Below, piece after piece: positions 54,401 through 61,533 of a stretch of DNA of 64,000 bases. Within the stretch, counting starts at the first letter, position 1. Each line of letters begins with the position of its first letter. This DNA comes from Streptomyces griseocarneus. GTDB taxonomy: Bacteria; Actinomycetota; Actinomycetes; Streptomycetales; Streptomycetaceae. Below the pieces are notes generated by a model. That model did no database searches and was not told where the DNA came from. It worked only from the letters and a program-made list of their open reading frames with translations. The stretch spans positions 1 through 64,000 of the forward strand of contig NZ_BNBL01000008.1 in assembly GCF_014655595.1 (NCBI RefSeq). Direction: 5' to 3'. The translations under genes were made by a program, and so were the position numbers.

Positions 54401-55525
54401 GGCGGCGGCGGAACCGGCCGGACGGGTGACGCGGCGACGGGCACGGGCCGGCTTGGCGGCCGGGGCCTCCTCGACCGGAACGATCGCGGGGGCGGTCTCG
54501 GCCATGTCGGCGACGGCCGCGGTCTCCTCGGCCACGAGCGGCGAGGCGGCCAGCGGCTCACCGGTCGGGGCGCTCACGGCACGGGTGGCACGACGGCGCG
54601 TACGAGCGGGCTTGGCGGCCGGGGCCTCCTCGACCGGAACGATTGCGACCTCGGCCTCGGCCTCCTCCGCCTCCTCGGCCTCGACGACCGGCTCCGGGGC
54701 GACCTCGGCGGCCTGCGGGGCACCGGCGGGCGCGGTGGCCTTGCGGGTGGCACGGCGACGCGTACGGGCCGGCTTCTCCTCCACCGGCGCGGCCTCGACG
54801 GCCTCCACCGGCTCGGCGACGGCCTCGACGACCGGCTCCGCAGCAGCCTCGGCGGCCTGCGGCGCACCAGCGGGCGCGGACGCCCGGCGGGTGGCACGAC
54901 GGCGCGGACGGGCCGGGGTCTCGGACGCGGCGGCGGCCGGGGCCTCCTCCGCGACGACCTCGGGGGCCTCGGGGGCGGCCTCGGCGGCCGGCTCCGCGGT
55001 CTTCGGGGCACCGGCGGGCGCGGTGGCCTTACGGGTGGCACGACGGCGCGTACGGGCCGGCTTCTCCTCCACCGGCGCGGCCTCAGCGGCCTCCACCGGC
55101 TCGGCGACGGCCTCGACGACCGGCTCCGCAGCAGCCTCGGCGGCCTGCGGGGCACCAGCGGGTGCGGTGGCCTTGCGGGTGGCACGGCGGCGCGGGCGGG
55201 CCGGGGTCTCCGGCGCGGCCGGAGCCTCGGCGGCGGCCTCGGGCGCGGCAGCGGCCTCAGGGGCGGCAGCGGCGGCGGGCGCCGCCTTGCGGGTGGCACG
55301 GCGACGCGGCCGCGCGGGGGTCTCCGGGGCGGCCTCGGCGGCCGGCTCGGAGGCGGTGTCGGCGGCGGCCGTCACGGCCGCGTCCCCGACCGGCGGACCC
55401 GCCGGACGGGACGCCACACGGCGGCGGCGTCGCGGAGGCAGCGTGTCGCTGGGGCTCTCTTCGGTGTTGTTGCCGGGGACGCTCTGCGTCGCCCCGGGCT
55501 CGGTGGGCTCAATGGATTCGAGCAT
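51428..55525 (-). CDS. rne: Ribonuclease E/G with long repeat-rich arms
   Basis: Encodes 1365 residues from ATG 55525 (GGGAG, 10 bases away). It is the main endonuclease of RNA decay and rRNA processing. Residues 1-~610 are disordered Ala/Pro/Glu sequence with about ten copies of an Arg-rich unit (ARTRRRATRKATAPAGAP type) and acidic runs. The catalytic part from about 640 to 1095 has the S1-like start (VYLGKVQNVLPSMEAAFVDI), DVNTGKFTG, IIVIDFIDM and the zinc-link CVHCNGRG. After it the same Arg-rich unit appears twice more, and the chain ends in a Lys/Ala-rich tail (AKKTTTAKKATAKKAATKTA). Arms on both sides of the core match the Streptomyces RNase ES layout. Confidence 0.95.
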   Translation of the reverse strand: MLESIEPTEPGATQSVPGNNTEESPSDTLPPRRRRRVASRPAGPPVGDAAVTAAADTASEPAAEAAPETPARPRRRATRKAAPAAAAAPEAAAAPEAAAEAPAAPETPARPRRRATRKATAPAGAPQAAEAAAEPVVEAVAEPVEAAEAAPVEEKPARTRRRATRKATAPAGAPKTAEPAAEAAPEAPEVVAEEAPAAAASETPARPRRRATRRASAPAGAPQAAEAAAEPVVEAVAEPVEAVEAAPVEEKPARTRRRATRKATAPAGAPQAAEVAPEPVVEAEEAEEAEAEVAIVPVEEAPAAKPARTRRRATRAVSAPTGEPLAASPLVAEETAAVADMAETAPAIVPVEEAPAAKPARARRRVTRPAGSAAAGEAAAEAPAEEAPAPAAEPRARRTRRRAVAEAAAPEAAEPAAAEAPARTRRRAVRPPTAVFQAPVFTEPMFQTPETAAAAAAAAAEEREQREEPEEPAVEAAPAAGGRRRRRRRGEAAEAAPVQAEVPAEVEAEEEPEAEEPEGAAFEDEEQGERPSRRRRRGGRRRRRGEAAEAELEAGEEEEAEEAAAEAEAEEEEPETEEAAASGSAGSRRRRRRRRRSGEALETEPGADEPERTVVKVREPRERAARMEGGTGFDEVQSIKGSTRMEAKKQRRREGREQGRRRVPIITEAEFLARREAVERVMVVRENGDRTQIGVLEDNILVEHFVNKEQATSYVGNVYLGKVQNVLPSMEAAFVDIGKGRNAVLYAGEVNFEALGMGNGPRRIEAALKSGQSVLVQVTKDPIGHKGARLTSQVSLPGRYLVYVPEGSMTGISRKLPDTERARLKQILKKIVPEDAGVIVRTAAEGASEDELRRDVERLQAQWEDIQKKSKQISTSSPSLLYGEPDMTVRVVRDIFNEDFSKVIVSGDQAWETIHGYVSHVAPDLADRLQKWTSDVDVFATYRIDEQLMKALDRKVWLPSGGSLVIDRTEAMVVVDVNTGKFTGQGGNLEETVTRNNLEAAEEIVRQLRLRDLGGIIVIDFIDMVLESNRDLVLRRLLECLGRDRTKHQVAEVTSLGLVQMTRKRVGQGLLESFSEACVHCNGRGVLVHMDQPATTGGGGGGGKRGKKKGKGAAEAPEPVAAPEAVEEAPELEPVPVAEADLVPSVGGDEEWFGSAAEAEAAAKRGGRTRRRATRKASAPAGAPRAERAAEPEVVVEAPVEAPVEVVAEPEPAPAPVAEPEVVVEPEAAEPVAEAVAPVEAAAPARPRRRATRRVSAPAGSPSGAEEAAVVVVSAPAAEPVAAEEPVAEPVEAAEEAPAKKTARKTAAKKAPAKKAATAKKAVAKKTTTAKKATAKKAATKTAKKATTKKAAAKKTAAAEASSED
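54718..55210. repeat. Two near-identical ~200-bp direct repeats in rne
   Basis: Bases about 54718-54922 recur at about 55006-55210 with few changes, offset by 288 bases (96 codons). They encode the same Arg-rich unit plus acidic spacer. Frame-preserving deletion or expansion by recombination is possible. Confidence 0.85.
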
Positions 55526-55747
55526 GCGGGCGGTTCTCCCGTCACGCTCCCGGGCGCCGCGTCGTGTTCCGGCCCGCCGGTCCGCGTGATGAGCGCGGTA
55601 CCGCCGTCCGGGGCGCGGTCGCCGCACGGGAGCTGTCGTCTCGCTCGCCGGGTCCGAATGTCACGGCACCGGCGAAAGTCTCCTGGTCAGTGCGCCTGCC
55701 GGACCGGGTGGCTCCCTGGTGGCGCGGCGGCGCGTCGACGGCCGTCC

Positions 55748-56527
55748 TTACGCGGAACCTTCCGGCACCTGCTGCGCGGCACTCGGCCCGGCGGCCGTGG
55801 TAGAAGCGGCCGGGGCGGCGTCGCGGTCGGGCGCGAGCGGATCGGTCACCGTGCCGGTCTCATCGTCGAGCAGCCCCTGCGCCAGCCTGGTCACCGCAGC
55901 GGGGACCGGCGGCGCCAGGTCGGCCGTGGCGCGGAGACCGGACAGGACGTCGTCGGGTCGAACGGCAGGTGTCAAATGCCGAACAACCAGCCGCAGTATC
56001 GCACAGGCACCGTCGCCGGGCCTATCGGCCGGAGCCTCCAGCGCCTCGAGTCGGGTCACCGCACCGCGCGCGTCGAAGGTCCGCAACCCGTTTTTCGTCC
56101 GGCGCTGGACCTCGACCGTCTCGGCCGCCATGAACGCCGCGACGGCCTTCTCGGCCTCCGCGGGCTCGACGCCCTCCAGCCGCAGCTCCCACACGGAAGC
56201 CTGCAGCCGGTCGGCGAAGGCGGAGGTGTGCGCCTCCACGGCGTCGACGATGTCGAGGCCGTCCGGCAGCGACTCGTCGAGCAGCTCCCGCAGCCGGGCG
56301 GGGTCGCGGGCCTCCGCGAGCTGGATCTCCAGGTACTCGGCCTCGCTGCCCGTGCCGGTGGGTGCGGCATTGGCGTACGAGACCTTGGGGTGCGGGGTGA
56401 AGCCCGCCGAGTACGCCATGGGCACCTCGGCACGGCGCAGCGCCCGCTCGAAAGCGCGCTGGAAGTCGCGGTGGCTGGTGAACCGGAGGCGGCCGCGCTT
56501 GGTGTAACGCAGACGAATGCGCTGCAC
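55748..56527 (-). CDS. TIGR03936 family (DUF2344) radical-SAM-associated protein
   Basis: Encodes 259 residues with a GTG start. The family lies next to, or fused with, the B12-type radical-SAM gene seen here upstream. Recognisable parts are IRLRYTKRGRLRFTSHRDFQ, PMAYSAGFTPHPKVSYANA and YLEIQLAEARD. Function unproven; a part in tRNA or rRNA modification has been suggested for the pair, which I take as inference. It precedes rne on the same strand. The C-terminal 50 residues are low-complexity. Confidence 0.92.
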   Translation of the reverse strand: MQRIRLRYTKRGRLRFTSHRDFQRAFERALRRAEVPMAYSAGFTPHPKVSYANAAPTGTGSEAEYLEIQLAEARDPARLRELLDESLPDGLDIVDAVEAHTSAFADRLQASVWELRLEGVEPAEAEKAVAAFMAAETVEVQRRTKNGLRTFDARGAVTRLEALEAPADRPGDGACAILRLVVRHLTPAVRPDDVLSGLRATADLAPPVPAAVTRLAQGLLDDETGTVTDPLAPDRDAAPAASTTAAGPSAAQQVPEGSA

Positions 56528-56621
56528 CGCGGGTGCGGGCGGCGGGCCTTCGGGCTGTCGCTTGCCCAGTGTGTCTCAGTCCTTCGTGAGTGCGGTCGTA
56601 CTGCTACCTAGCGTACGTGCA

Positions 56622-56654
56622 GTGAGGGCCCTGCCAACCCGGCAGGGCCCTCAC
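56622..56654 (-). terminator. Terminator of the TIGR03960 gene
   Basis: GTGAGGGCCCTGCC-AACCC-GGCAGGGCCCTCAC, a perfect 14-bp stem 14 bases past the stop codon. It separates two genes that usually work together, so readthrough or a second promoter should exist. Confidence 0.9.
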
Positions 56655-56667
56655 CTGAACGAACGTG

Positions 56668-58593
56668 CTACTTGACGACGCTCAGCGGCAGAAGCTTCTT
56701 GCCCGTCGGGCCGATCTGGATCGAGGTGTCCATCTGCGGGCAGACGCCGCAGTCGAAGCACGGCGTCCAGCGGCAGTCCTCGACCTCGGTCTCGTCGAGC
56801 GCGTCCTGCCAGTCCTCCCAGAGCCAGTCCTTGTCCAGACCGGAGTCCAGGTGGTCCCAGGGCAGGACCTCCTCGTACGTGCGCTCGCGCGTCGTGTACC
56901 AGGCGAGGTCCACGCCCTGCTCGGGCAGCGCCTGCTCGGCGCACTTCATCCAGCGGTCGTAGCTGAAGTGCTCGCGCCAGCCGTCGAAACGGCCGCCGTC
57001 CTCGTAGACCGCCCGGATGACCGCGCCGACGCGGCGGTCGCCGCGCGAGAGCAGGCCCTCGATGATGCCGGGCTTGCCGTCGTGGTAGCGGAAGCCGATC
57101 GAACGGCCGTACTTCTTGTCGCCGCGGATCTTGTCGCGCAGCTTCTCCAGGCGGGCGTCGGTCTCCTCGGCGGAGAGCTGCGGCGCCCACTGGAAGGGGG
57201 TGTGCGGCTTGGGCACGAAGCCGCCGATGGAGACGGTGCAGCGGATGTCGTTGGACCTCGACACCTCGCGACCCTTCTGGATCACGTTCATCGCCATGTC
57301 GGCGATCTGCAGCACGTCCTCGTCGGTCTCGGTCGGCAGGCCGCACATGAAGTACAGCTTCACCTGGCGCCAGCCGTTGCCGTAGGCCGTGGCGACGGTC
57401 CGGATGAGGTCCTCTTCCGAGACCATCTTGTTGATGACCTTGCGCATGCGCTCGGAGCCGCCCTCGGGGGCGAACGTCAGACCGGAACGGCGGCCGTTGC
57501 GGGTCAGCTCGTTCGCGAGATCGACGTTGAACGCGTCGACTCGGGTCGAGGGCAGGGACAGACCGATCTTGTCCTCTTCGTACCGGTCGGCCAGGCCCTT
57601 GGCGATGTCGCCGATCTCGGTGTGGTCGGCGGAGGACAGCGACAGCAGGCCGACCTCCTCGAAGCCGGTCGCCTTGAGGCCCTTGTCCACCATCTCGCCG
57701 ATGCCGGTGATGCTTCGCTCCCGCACGGGGCGCGTGATCATGCCGGCCTGGCAGAAACGGCAACCGCGCGTGCAACCGCGGAAGATCTCCACCGACATCC
57801 GCTCGTGAACGGTCTCCGCGAGCGGGACCAGCGGCTGCTTGGGGTACGGCCACTCGTCGAGGTCCATGACGGTGTGCTTGGACACGCGCCACGGCACGCC
57901 GGAGCGGTTCGGGACGACACGGCCGATACGGCCGTCGGCGAGGTACTCGACGTCGTAGAAGCGCGGGACGTACACGCCGCCCGTCTTCGCCAGGCGCAGC
58001 AGCAGCTCGTCACGCCCGCCGGGACGGCCCTCGGCCTTCCAGGCCCGGATGATCTCGGTGATCTCCAGGACCGCCTGCTCGCCGTCGCCGATCACCGCGC
58101 AGTCGATGAAGTCCGCGATGGGCTCGGGGTTGAACGCCGCGTGACCGCCGGCCAGGACGATCGGGTCGTCGATGGTGCGGTCCTTGGACTCCATCGGGAT
58201 GCCGGCGAGGTCCAGGGCCGTGAGCATGTTGGTGTAGCCCAGCTCGGTGGAGAAGCTCAGGCCGAAGACGTCGAACGCCTTGACGGGCCTGTGCGCGTCC
58301 ACCGTGAACTGCGGCACCTTGTGCTCACGCATGAGCTCCTCGAGGTCCGGCCACACGCTGTACGTGCGCTCGGCGAGGACGCCCTCGCGCTCGTTGAGGA
58401 CCTCGTACAGGATCATGACGCCCTGGTTGGGCAGCCCGACCTCGTAGGCGTCCGGGTACATCAGACACCAGCGGACGTCGCATTCGTCCCAGGGCTTGAC
58501 GGTGGAGTTCAGCTCTCCGCCGACGTACTGGATGGGCTTCTGCACATGCGGGAGCAGGGCCTCGAGCTGTGGGAAGACCGATTCGGCAGTCAT
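56668..58593 (-). CDS. TIGR03960 family B12-binding radical SAM protein
   Basis: Encodes 641 residues from ATG 58593 (MTAESVFPQLEALL); a TTG 27 bases upstream is less likely. The N-terminal region resembles the cobalamin-binding fold, with the conserved VGLPNQGVMILYEVLN and VIGDGEQAVLEI. The radical SAM centre is CTRGCRFCQAG (C-x3-C-x2-C), with LLSLSSADHTEI and TFAPEGGSERMRKVINK around it. A C-terminal cysteine cluster (CFDCGVCPQMD) may hold a further Fe-S cluster. The reaction is unknown. It is followed by its usual partner (TIGR03936) after a terminator. Confidence 0.95.
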   Translation of the reverse strand: MTAESVFPQLEALLPHVQKPIQYVGGELNSTVKPWDECDVRWCLMYPDAYEVGLPNQGVMILYEVLNEREGVLAERTYSVWPDLEELMREHKVPQFTVDAHRPVKAFDVFGLSFSTELGYTNMLTALDLAGIPMESKDRTIDDPIVLAGGHAAFNPEPIADFIDCAVIGDGEQAVLEITEIIRAWKAEGRPGGRDELLLRLAKTGGVYVPRFYDVEYLADGRIGRVVPNRSGVPWRVSKHTVMDLDEWPYPKQPLVPLAETVHERMSVEIFRGCTRGCRFCQAGMITRPVRERSITGIGEMVDKGLKATGFEEVGLLSLSSADHTEIGDIAKGLADRYEEDKIGLSLPSTRVDAFNVDLANELTRNGRRSGLTFAPEGGSERMRKVINKMVSEEDLIRTVATAYGNGWRQVKLYFMCGLPTETDEDVLQIADMAMNVIQKGREVSRSNDIRCTVSIGGFVPKPHTPFQWAPQLSAEETDARLEKLRDKIRGDKKYGRSIGFRYHDGKPGIIEGLLSRGDRRVGAVIRAVYEDGGRFDGWREHFSYDRWMKCAEQALPEQGVDLAWYTTRERTYEEVLPWDHLDSGLDKDWLWEDWQDALDETEVEDCRWTPCFDCGVCPQMDTSIQIGPTGKKLLPLSVVK

Positions 58594-58704
58594 CTGGGGC
58601 GAACCTTCGTGAGCGGGCAAAGGGCGACTCTCAAGCGTAACGTGCCGCGAATCGCCCCTCGCACGCGATCTTGCCCGCCCCCGCGGGCGCGGCGAGGGGG
58701 CCGG

Positions 58705-60267
58705 TCACGTCCCCAGTCCCTTCCGCCACCGCGGGTCCGACGCCTTCGCCCACAGGGCCGGGAACTCCCGCTCGTCGCGTTCCGCGCACTGTTCCTCGCG
58801 CCCGTACAGCACCCCGAACGTGAAGGCGGACTCCCCCGCGGCCTCCGCGTCGGCGGCGATGGCGCACAGGGCGGTGCGGGCCATGACGCTGTCCTGGTGG
58901 TCGCCCAGCAGCGTCTGGACGGCCTTCATCCGCTTGGCGAAGCGCTTGGCGGCCTTGCCCAGGGCGGGTGTCGCCGCCTCGGCGCCGTACCGGGCGCGCT
59001 TGGCGGCCTTGCGGGCGTCGTGCAGGGCGGTGTCGCGCTCGGAGCCCGTAGCCGTGTCCGTCTCCGGGGACGCGGACAGGATGGCCAGGGCGTGGTCGAC
59101 CCGGCCGGCGAGGCGTGCGTAGTCGGAGAGCACGGCCTTGGCCAGGACCTGGCGTGCCGGGTGGGCGGCCGCGGGGAGCAGGGGCGGGTCGGCGAGGAGG
59201 GCGGTGAGGGTCTCGAGGAGGAGCAGGTAGCGCTTGCTGTCGAGGACGGCGGTCAGGTGGCGGCGGGAGCCGGTGCGGCCGTCGGTGGACCAGGTGCGCA
59301 GCCGGGCGCGGACGGGCCCGCGCACCAGGTCGTGCGGCACCTCGTCGAGGCGCTCGTTCAGTCGTTCGGCGAGGACTTCGCGGTCGCGGTCGACGCCGAG
59401 TTCGGAGGCGAGCCACTTCAGTTCCTCGCCGATCGGGTCGGTGACCCGGCGGTCGAGGACCTTGCGGTACGTGCGGAAGGCGCTGCGCAGCCGGCGGGTG
59501 GCGACGCGCATCTGGTGGACGGCGTCCTCCGTGCCGCGGCGGGCGCCGGGGTCGAGGGCGGCGACGGCTTCGGCCTGTTCGCGGAGGAAGGCGAGGACGT
59601 GGTCGCCGGCGTCGGCCTTCCGGGAGGGCGGTGCGGCCTCCGGTGCCGGGACGGCCTGGCCGGTCTCGGCCAGCGCCCGGGCGAGTTTGCTCGGTGCCTT
59701 CGACGGGCGCAGGCCGGCCGCGCGCAGGTGCGGTTCGAGGGTGTCGAGCAGGGCGGGGTCGCCGTCCGGGGCGAGTTCGACCTCGACCTCGGTCCAGGAG
59801 GCGGTTCCTCCGGTGCCGGTCAGGAGGGTGGCCCTGACGTCGTCCGTGCTGGCCTCGGCCAGCAGCGTGCCGTGTTCGTCGAGCAGGTGCCGCACGTCGC
59901 GGCGGGTTTCGATGCGTATCAGCGGCGCCAGCGGGACGCCGCGGGTGCGGGAGCGGACGAGGGCCGCGAGCGTGCGGGGGACATTGGTGCTCAGGGGGGC
60001 GTGGAACTCGTCCCGCACGCCCGGGGCGACCGGCAGTTTGACGTGCCAGCCGGCGTCGCCGCCGCCGGTGCGGCGGCGGAGGGTGATGCCGGCCGCGGCG
60101 AGGCGGTGGTCGGCGGTGTCGTAGTAGACGGCGTCGAGTTCGGCCGTGCTGCGGTCGGTGACGGTCGCGACGGGCGCGGCCGCGCTCAGGTCGGGGAGCA
60201 GGTCCGTGCCGCCGACGCCGGCTGTGGCTTCGTACTTCCGCTCGTTCTCCCTCACGGTGTCCGCCAT
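58705..60267 (-). CDS. CYTH and CHAD domain protein
   Basis: Encodes 520 residues. The N-terminal ~200 residues are a CYTH triphosphate-tunnel domain with the ENERK signature (residues 7-11), YYDTADHRL and LRRRTGG. The C-terminal ~290 residues are a CHAD helical domain (VHQMRVATRRLRSAFRTY, DARKAAKRARYGAEA) rich in conserved His/Arg/Lys. CHAD domains bind polyphosphate, and CYTH domains hydrolyse triphosphates; the fusion is taken to act on inorganic polyphosphate or a similar anion. It follows rodA in the same direction but is probably a separate unit (short hairpin at 60317). Confidence 0.94.
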   Translation of the reverse strand: MADTVRENERKYEATAGVGGTDLLPDLSAAAPVATVTDRSTAELDAVYYDTADHRLAAAGITLRRRTGGGDAGWHVKLPVAPGVRDEFHAPLSTNVPRTLAALVRSRTRGVPLAPLIRIETRRDVRHLLDEHGTLLAEASTDDVRATLLTGTGGTASWTEVEVELAPDGDPALLDTLEPHLRAAGLRPSKAPSKLARALAETGQAVPAPEAAPPSRKADAGDHVLAFLREQAEAVAALDPGARRGTEDAVHQMRVATRRLRSAFRTYRKVLDRRVTDPIGEELKWLASELGVDRDREVLAERLNERLDEVPHDLVRGPVRARLRTWSTDGRTGSRRHLTAVLDSKRYLLLLETLTALLADPPLLPAAAHPARQVLAKAVLSDYARLAGRVDHALAILSASPETDTATGSERDTALHDARKAAKRARYGAEAATPALGKAAKRFAKRMKAVQTLLGDHQDSVMARTALCAIAADAEAAGESAFTFGVLYGREEQCAERDEREFPALWAKASDPRWRKGLGT

Positions 60268-60316
60268 GAAGCCGAATCTAATGCGCGGATGCCGGGTCGA
60301 CCAGGTCGTTTTGCGA

Positions 60317-60335
60317 CCTAGGGCGTGTCCCTAGG
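60317..60335 (-). terminator. Short hairpin overlapping the rodA stop
   Basis: CCTAGGG-CGTGT-CCCTAGG, a 7-bp stem whose arm contains the rodA stop codon (TAG, 60331-60333). It is weak for a terminator but contains CTAG, which is rare in this genome type. Confidence 0.5.
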
Positions 60336-61533
60336 CGGACATGGAACGCTGGGCCTTGATCGACTGGAGGAGGCCGACCGCTATCCAGGCCGCGAACATG
60401 GAGGAGCCTCCGTAGGAGACGAAGGGCAGCGGCAGGCCGGTGACGGGCATGATGCCCAGCGTCATGCCGATGTTCTCGAAGCTCTGGAAGGCGAACCAGG
60501 CGATGATCCCGGCGGCCACGATGGTGCCGTAGAGCTCGGTGGTCTCGCGGGCGATGCGGCAGGCGCGCCACAGGACCACGCCCAGCAGGACGATGATGGC
60601 GCCGGCGCCGACGAAGCCGAGTTCCTCGCCGGCCACGGTGAAGATGAAGTCGGTCTGCTGTTCGGGGACGAACTGGCCGGTGGTCTGGGAGCCGTGGAAG
60701 AGGCCGGAGCCGGTGAGGCCGCCGGAGCCGATGGCGATGCGGGCCTGGTTGGTGTTGTAGCCGACGCCGGCCGGGTCGAGGGCGGGGTTGGCGAAGGCGG
60801 CGAAGCGGTTGATCTGGTACTCGTCGAGGACGCCGAGCTGCCAGACGAGGACGCAGCCGAGGACGCCGGTGCCGATGAGCCCCGCGATCCAGCGGTTGGA
60901 GGCGCCGGAGGACAGCAGCACGGCGAGCACGATGATCACCAGGACCATGACCGAGCCGAGGTCCGGCATCAGCAGGATGATCACGATGGGCAGGGCGGCG
61001 AGGGCGAGGGCCTCCATGACGGTGCGGTGGTCGGGCTGCCGCCGGTCGCCGGCGTCGACCTTGCCGGCCAGCAGCATCGCCATGCCCAGCGTGATGGTGA
61101 TCTTCGTGAACTCGGAGGGCTGGATGGAGAAGCCGCCGCCGAGCTGGATCCAGGAACGGGCGCCGTTGATGGTCGCGCCGAGCGGGGTGAGCACGGCGAG
61201 GATGAACAGCACGGAGATGCCGTAGAGGATGGGGACGGCACCGCGCAGCGCCCGGTGGCCGAGCCAGACCGCGCCCACGGCGAGGGCGAGGCCGATGCCG
61301 GTGTTGAGCAGGTTGCGCAGCAGGAAGTAGTACGGGTCGCCCTGGTTGAGCTCGGTGCGGTTGCGGGTGGCGGAGTACACGAGCAGGGTGCCGATGCCGG
61401 ACAGGGCGAGGGCGGCGAGCAGCATGACCCAGTCCAGGCGGCGCAGGACGGAGTCGCGGGCGGTCAGGCGGGACCAGGTGCCGCGCTCGGGGCTGAAGCG
61501 GCGTACGGGGTAGCCGCCGGTGGTGCTGCTCAC
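60331..61533 (-). CDS. rodA: FtsW/RodA/SpoVE family peptidoglycan polymerase
   Basis: Encodes 400 residues from GTG 61533, overlapping the PBP2 stop by four bases (GTGA). SEDS protein that polymerises glycan strands with its partner PBP2. About ten membrane helices; family motifs are GARSWIQLGGGFSIQPSEF, MPDLGSVMVLV, the loop with TDFIFTVAGEELGFVG, and the end TGLPLPFVSYGGSSM. In Streptomyces this gene (sfr) lies behind mreBCD-pbp2 and serves spore-wall synthesis rather than hyphal growth. Confidence 0.96.
   Translation of the reverse strand: MSSTTGGYPVRRFSPERGTWSRLTARDSVLRRLDWVMLLAALALSGIGTLLVYSATRNRTELNQGDPYYFLLRNLLNTGIGLALAVGAVWLGHRALRGAVPILYGISVLFILAVLTPLGATINGARSWIQLGGGFSIQPSEFTKITITLGMAMLLAGKVDAGDRRQPDHRTVMEALALAALPIVIILLMPDLGSVMVLVIIVLAVLLSSGASNRWIAGLIGTGVLGCVLVWQLGVLDEYQINRFAAFANPALDPAGVGYNTNQARIAIGSGGLTGSGLFHGSQTTGQFVPEQQTDFIFTVAGEELGFVGAGAIIVLLGVVLWRACRIARETTELYGTIVAAGIIAWFAFQSFENIGMTLGIMPVTGLPLPFVSYGGSSMFAAWIAVGLLQSIKAQRSMSA

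Noticed and set aside
51314..56611. 1765-codon plus-strand frame opposite rne and its neighbour
   Set aside because: Produced by the Ala/Arg/Glu repeat codons of rne read backwards; it crosses a terminator and the rne promoter region.
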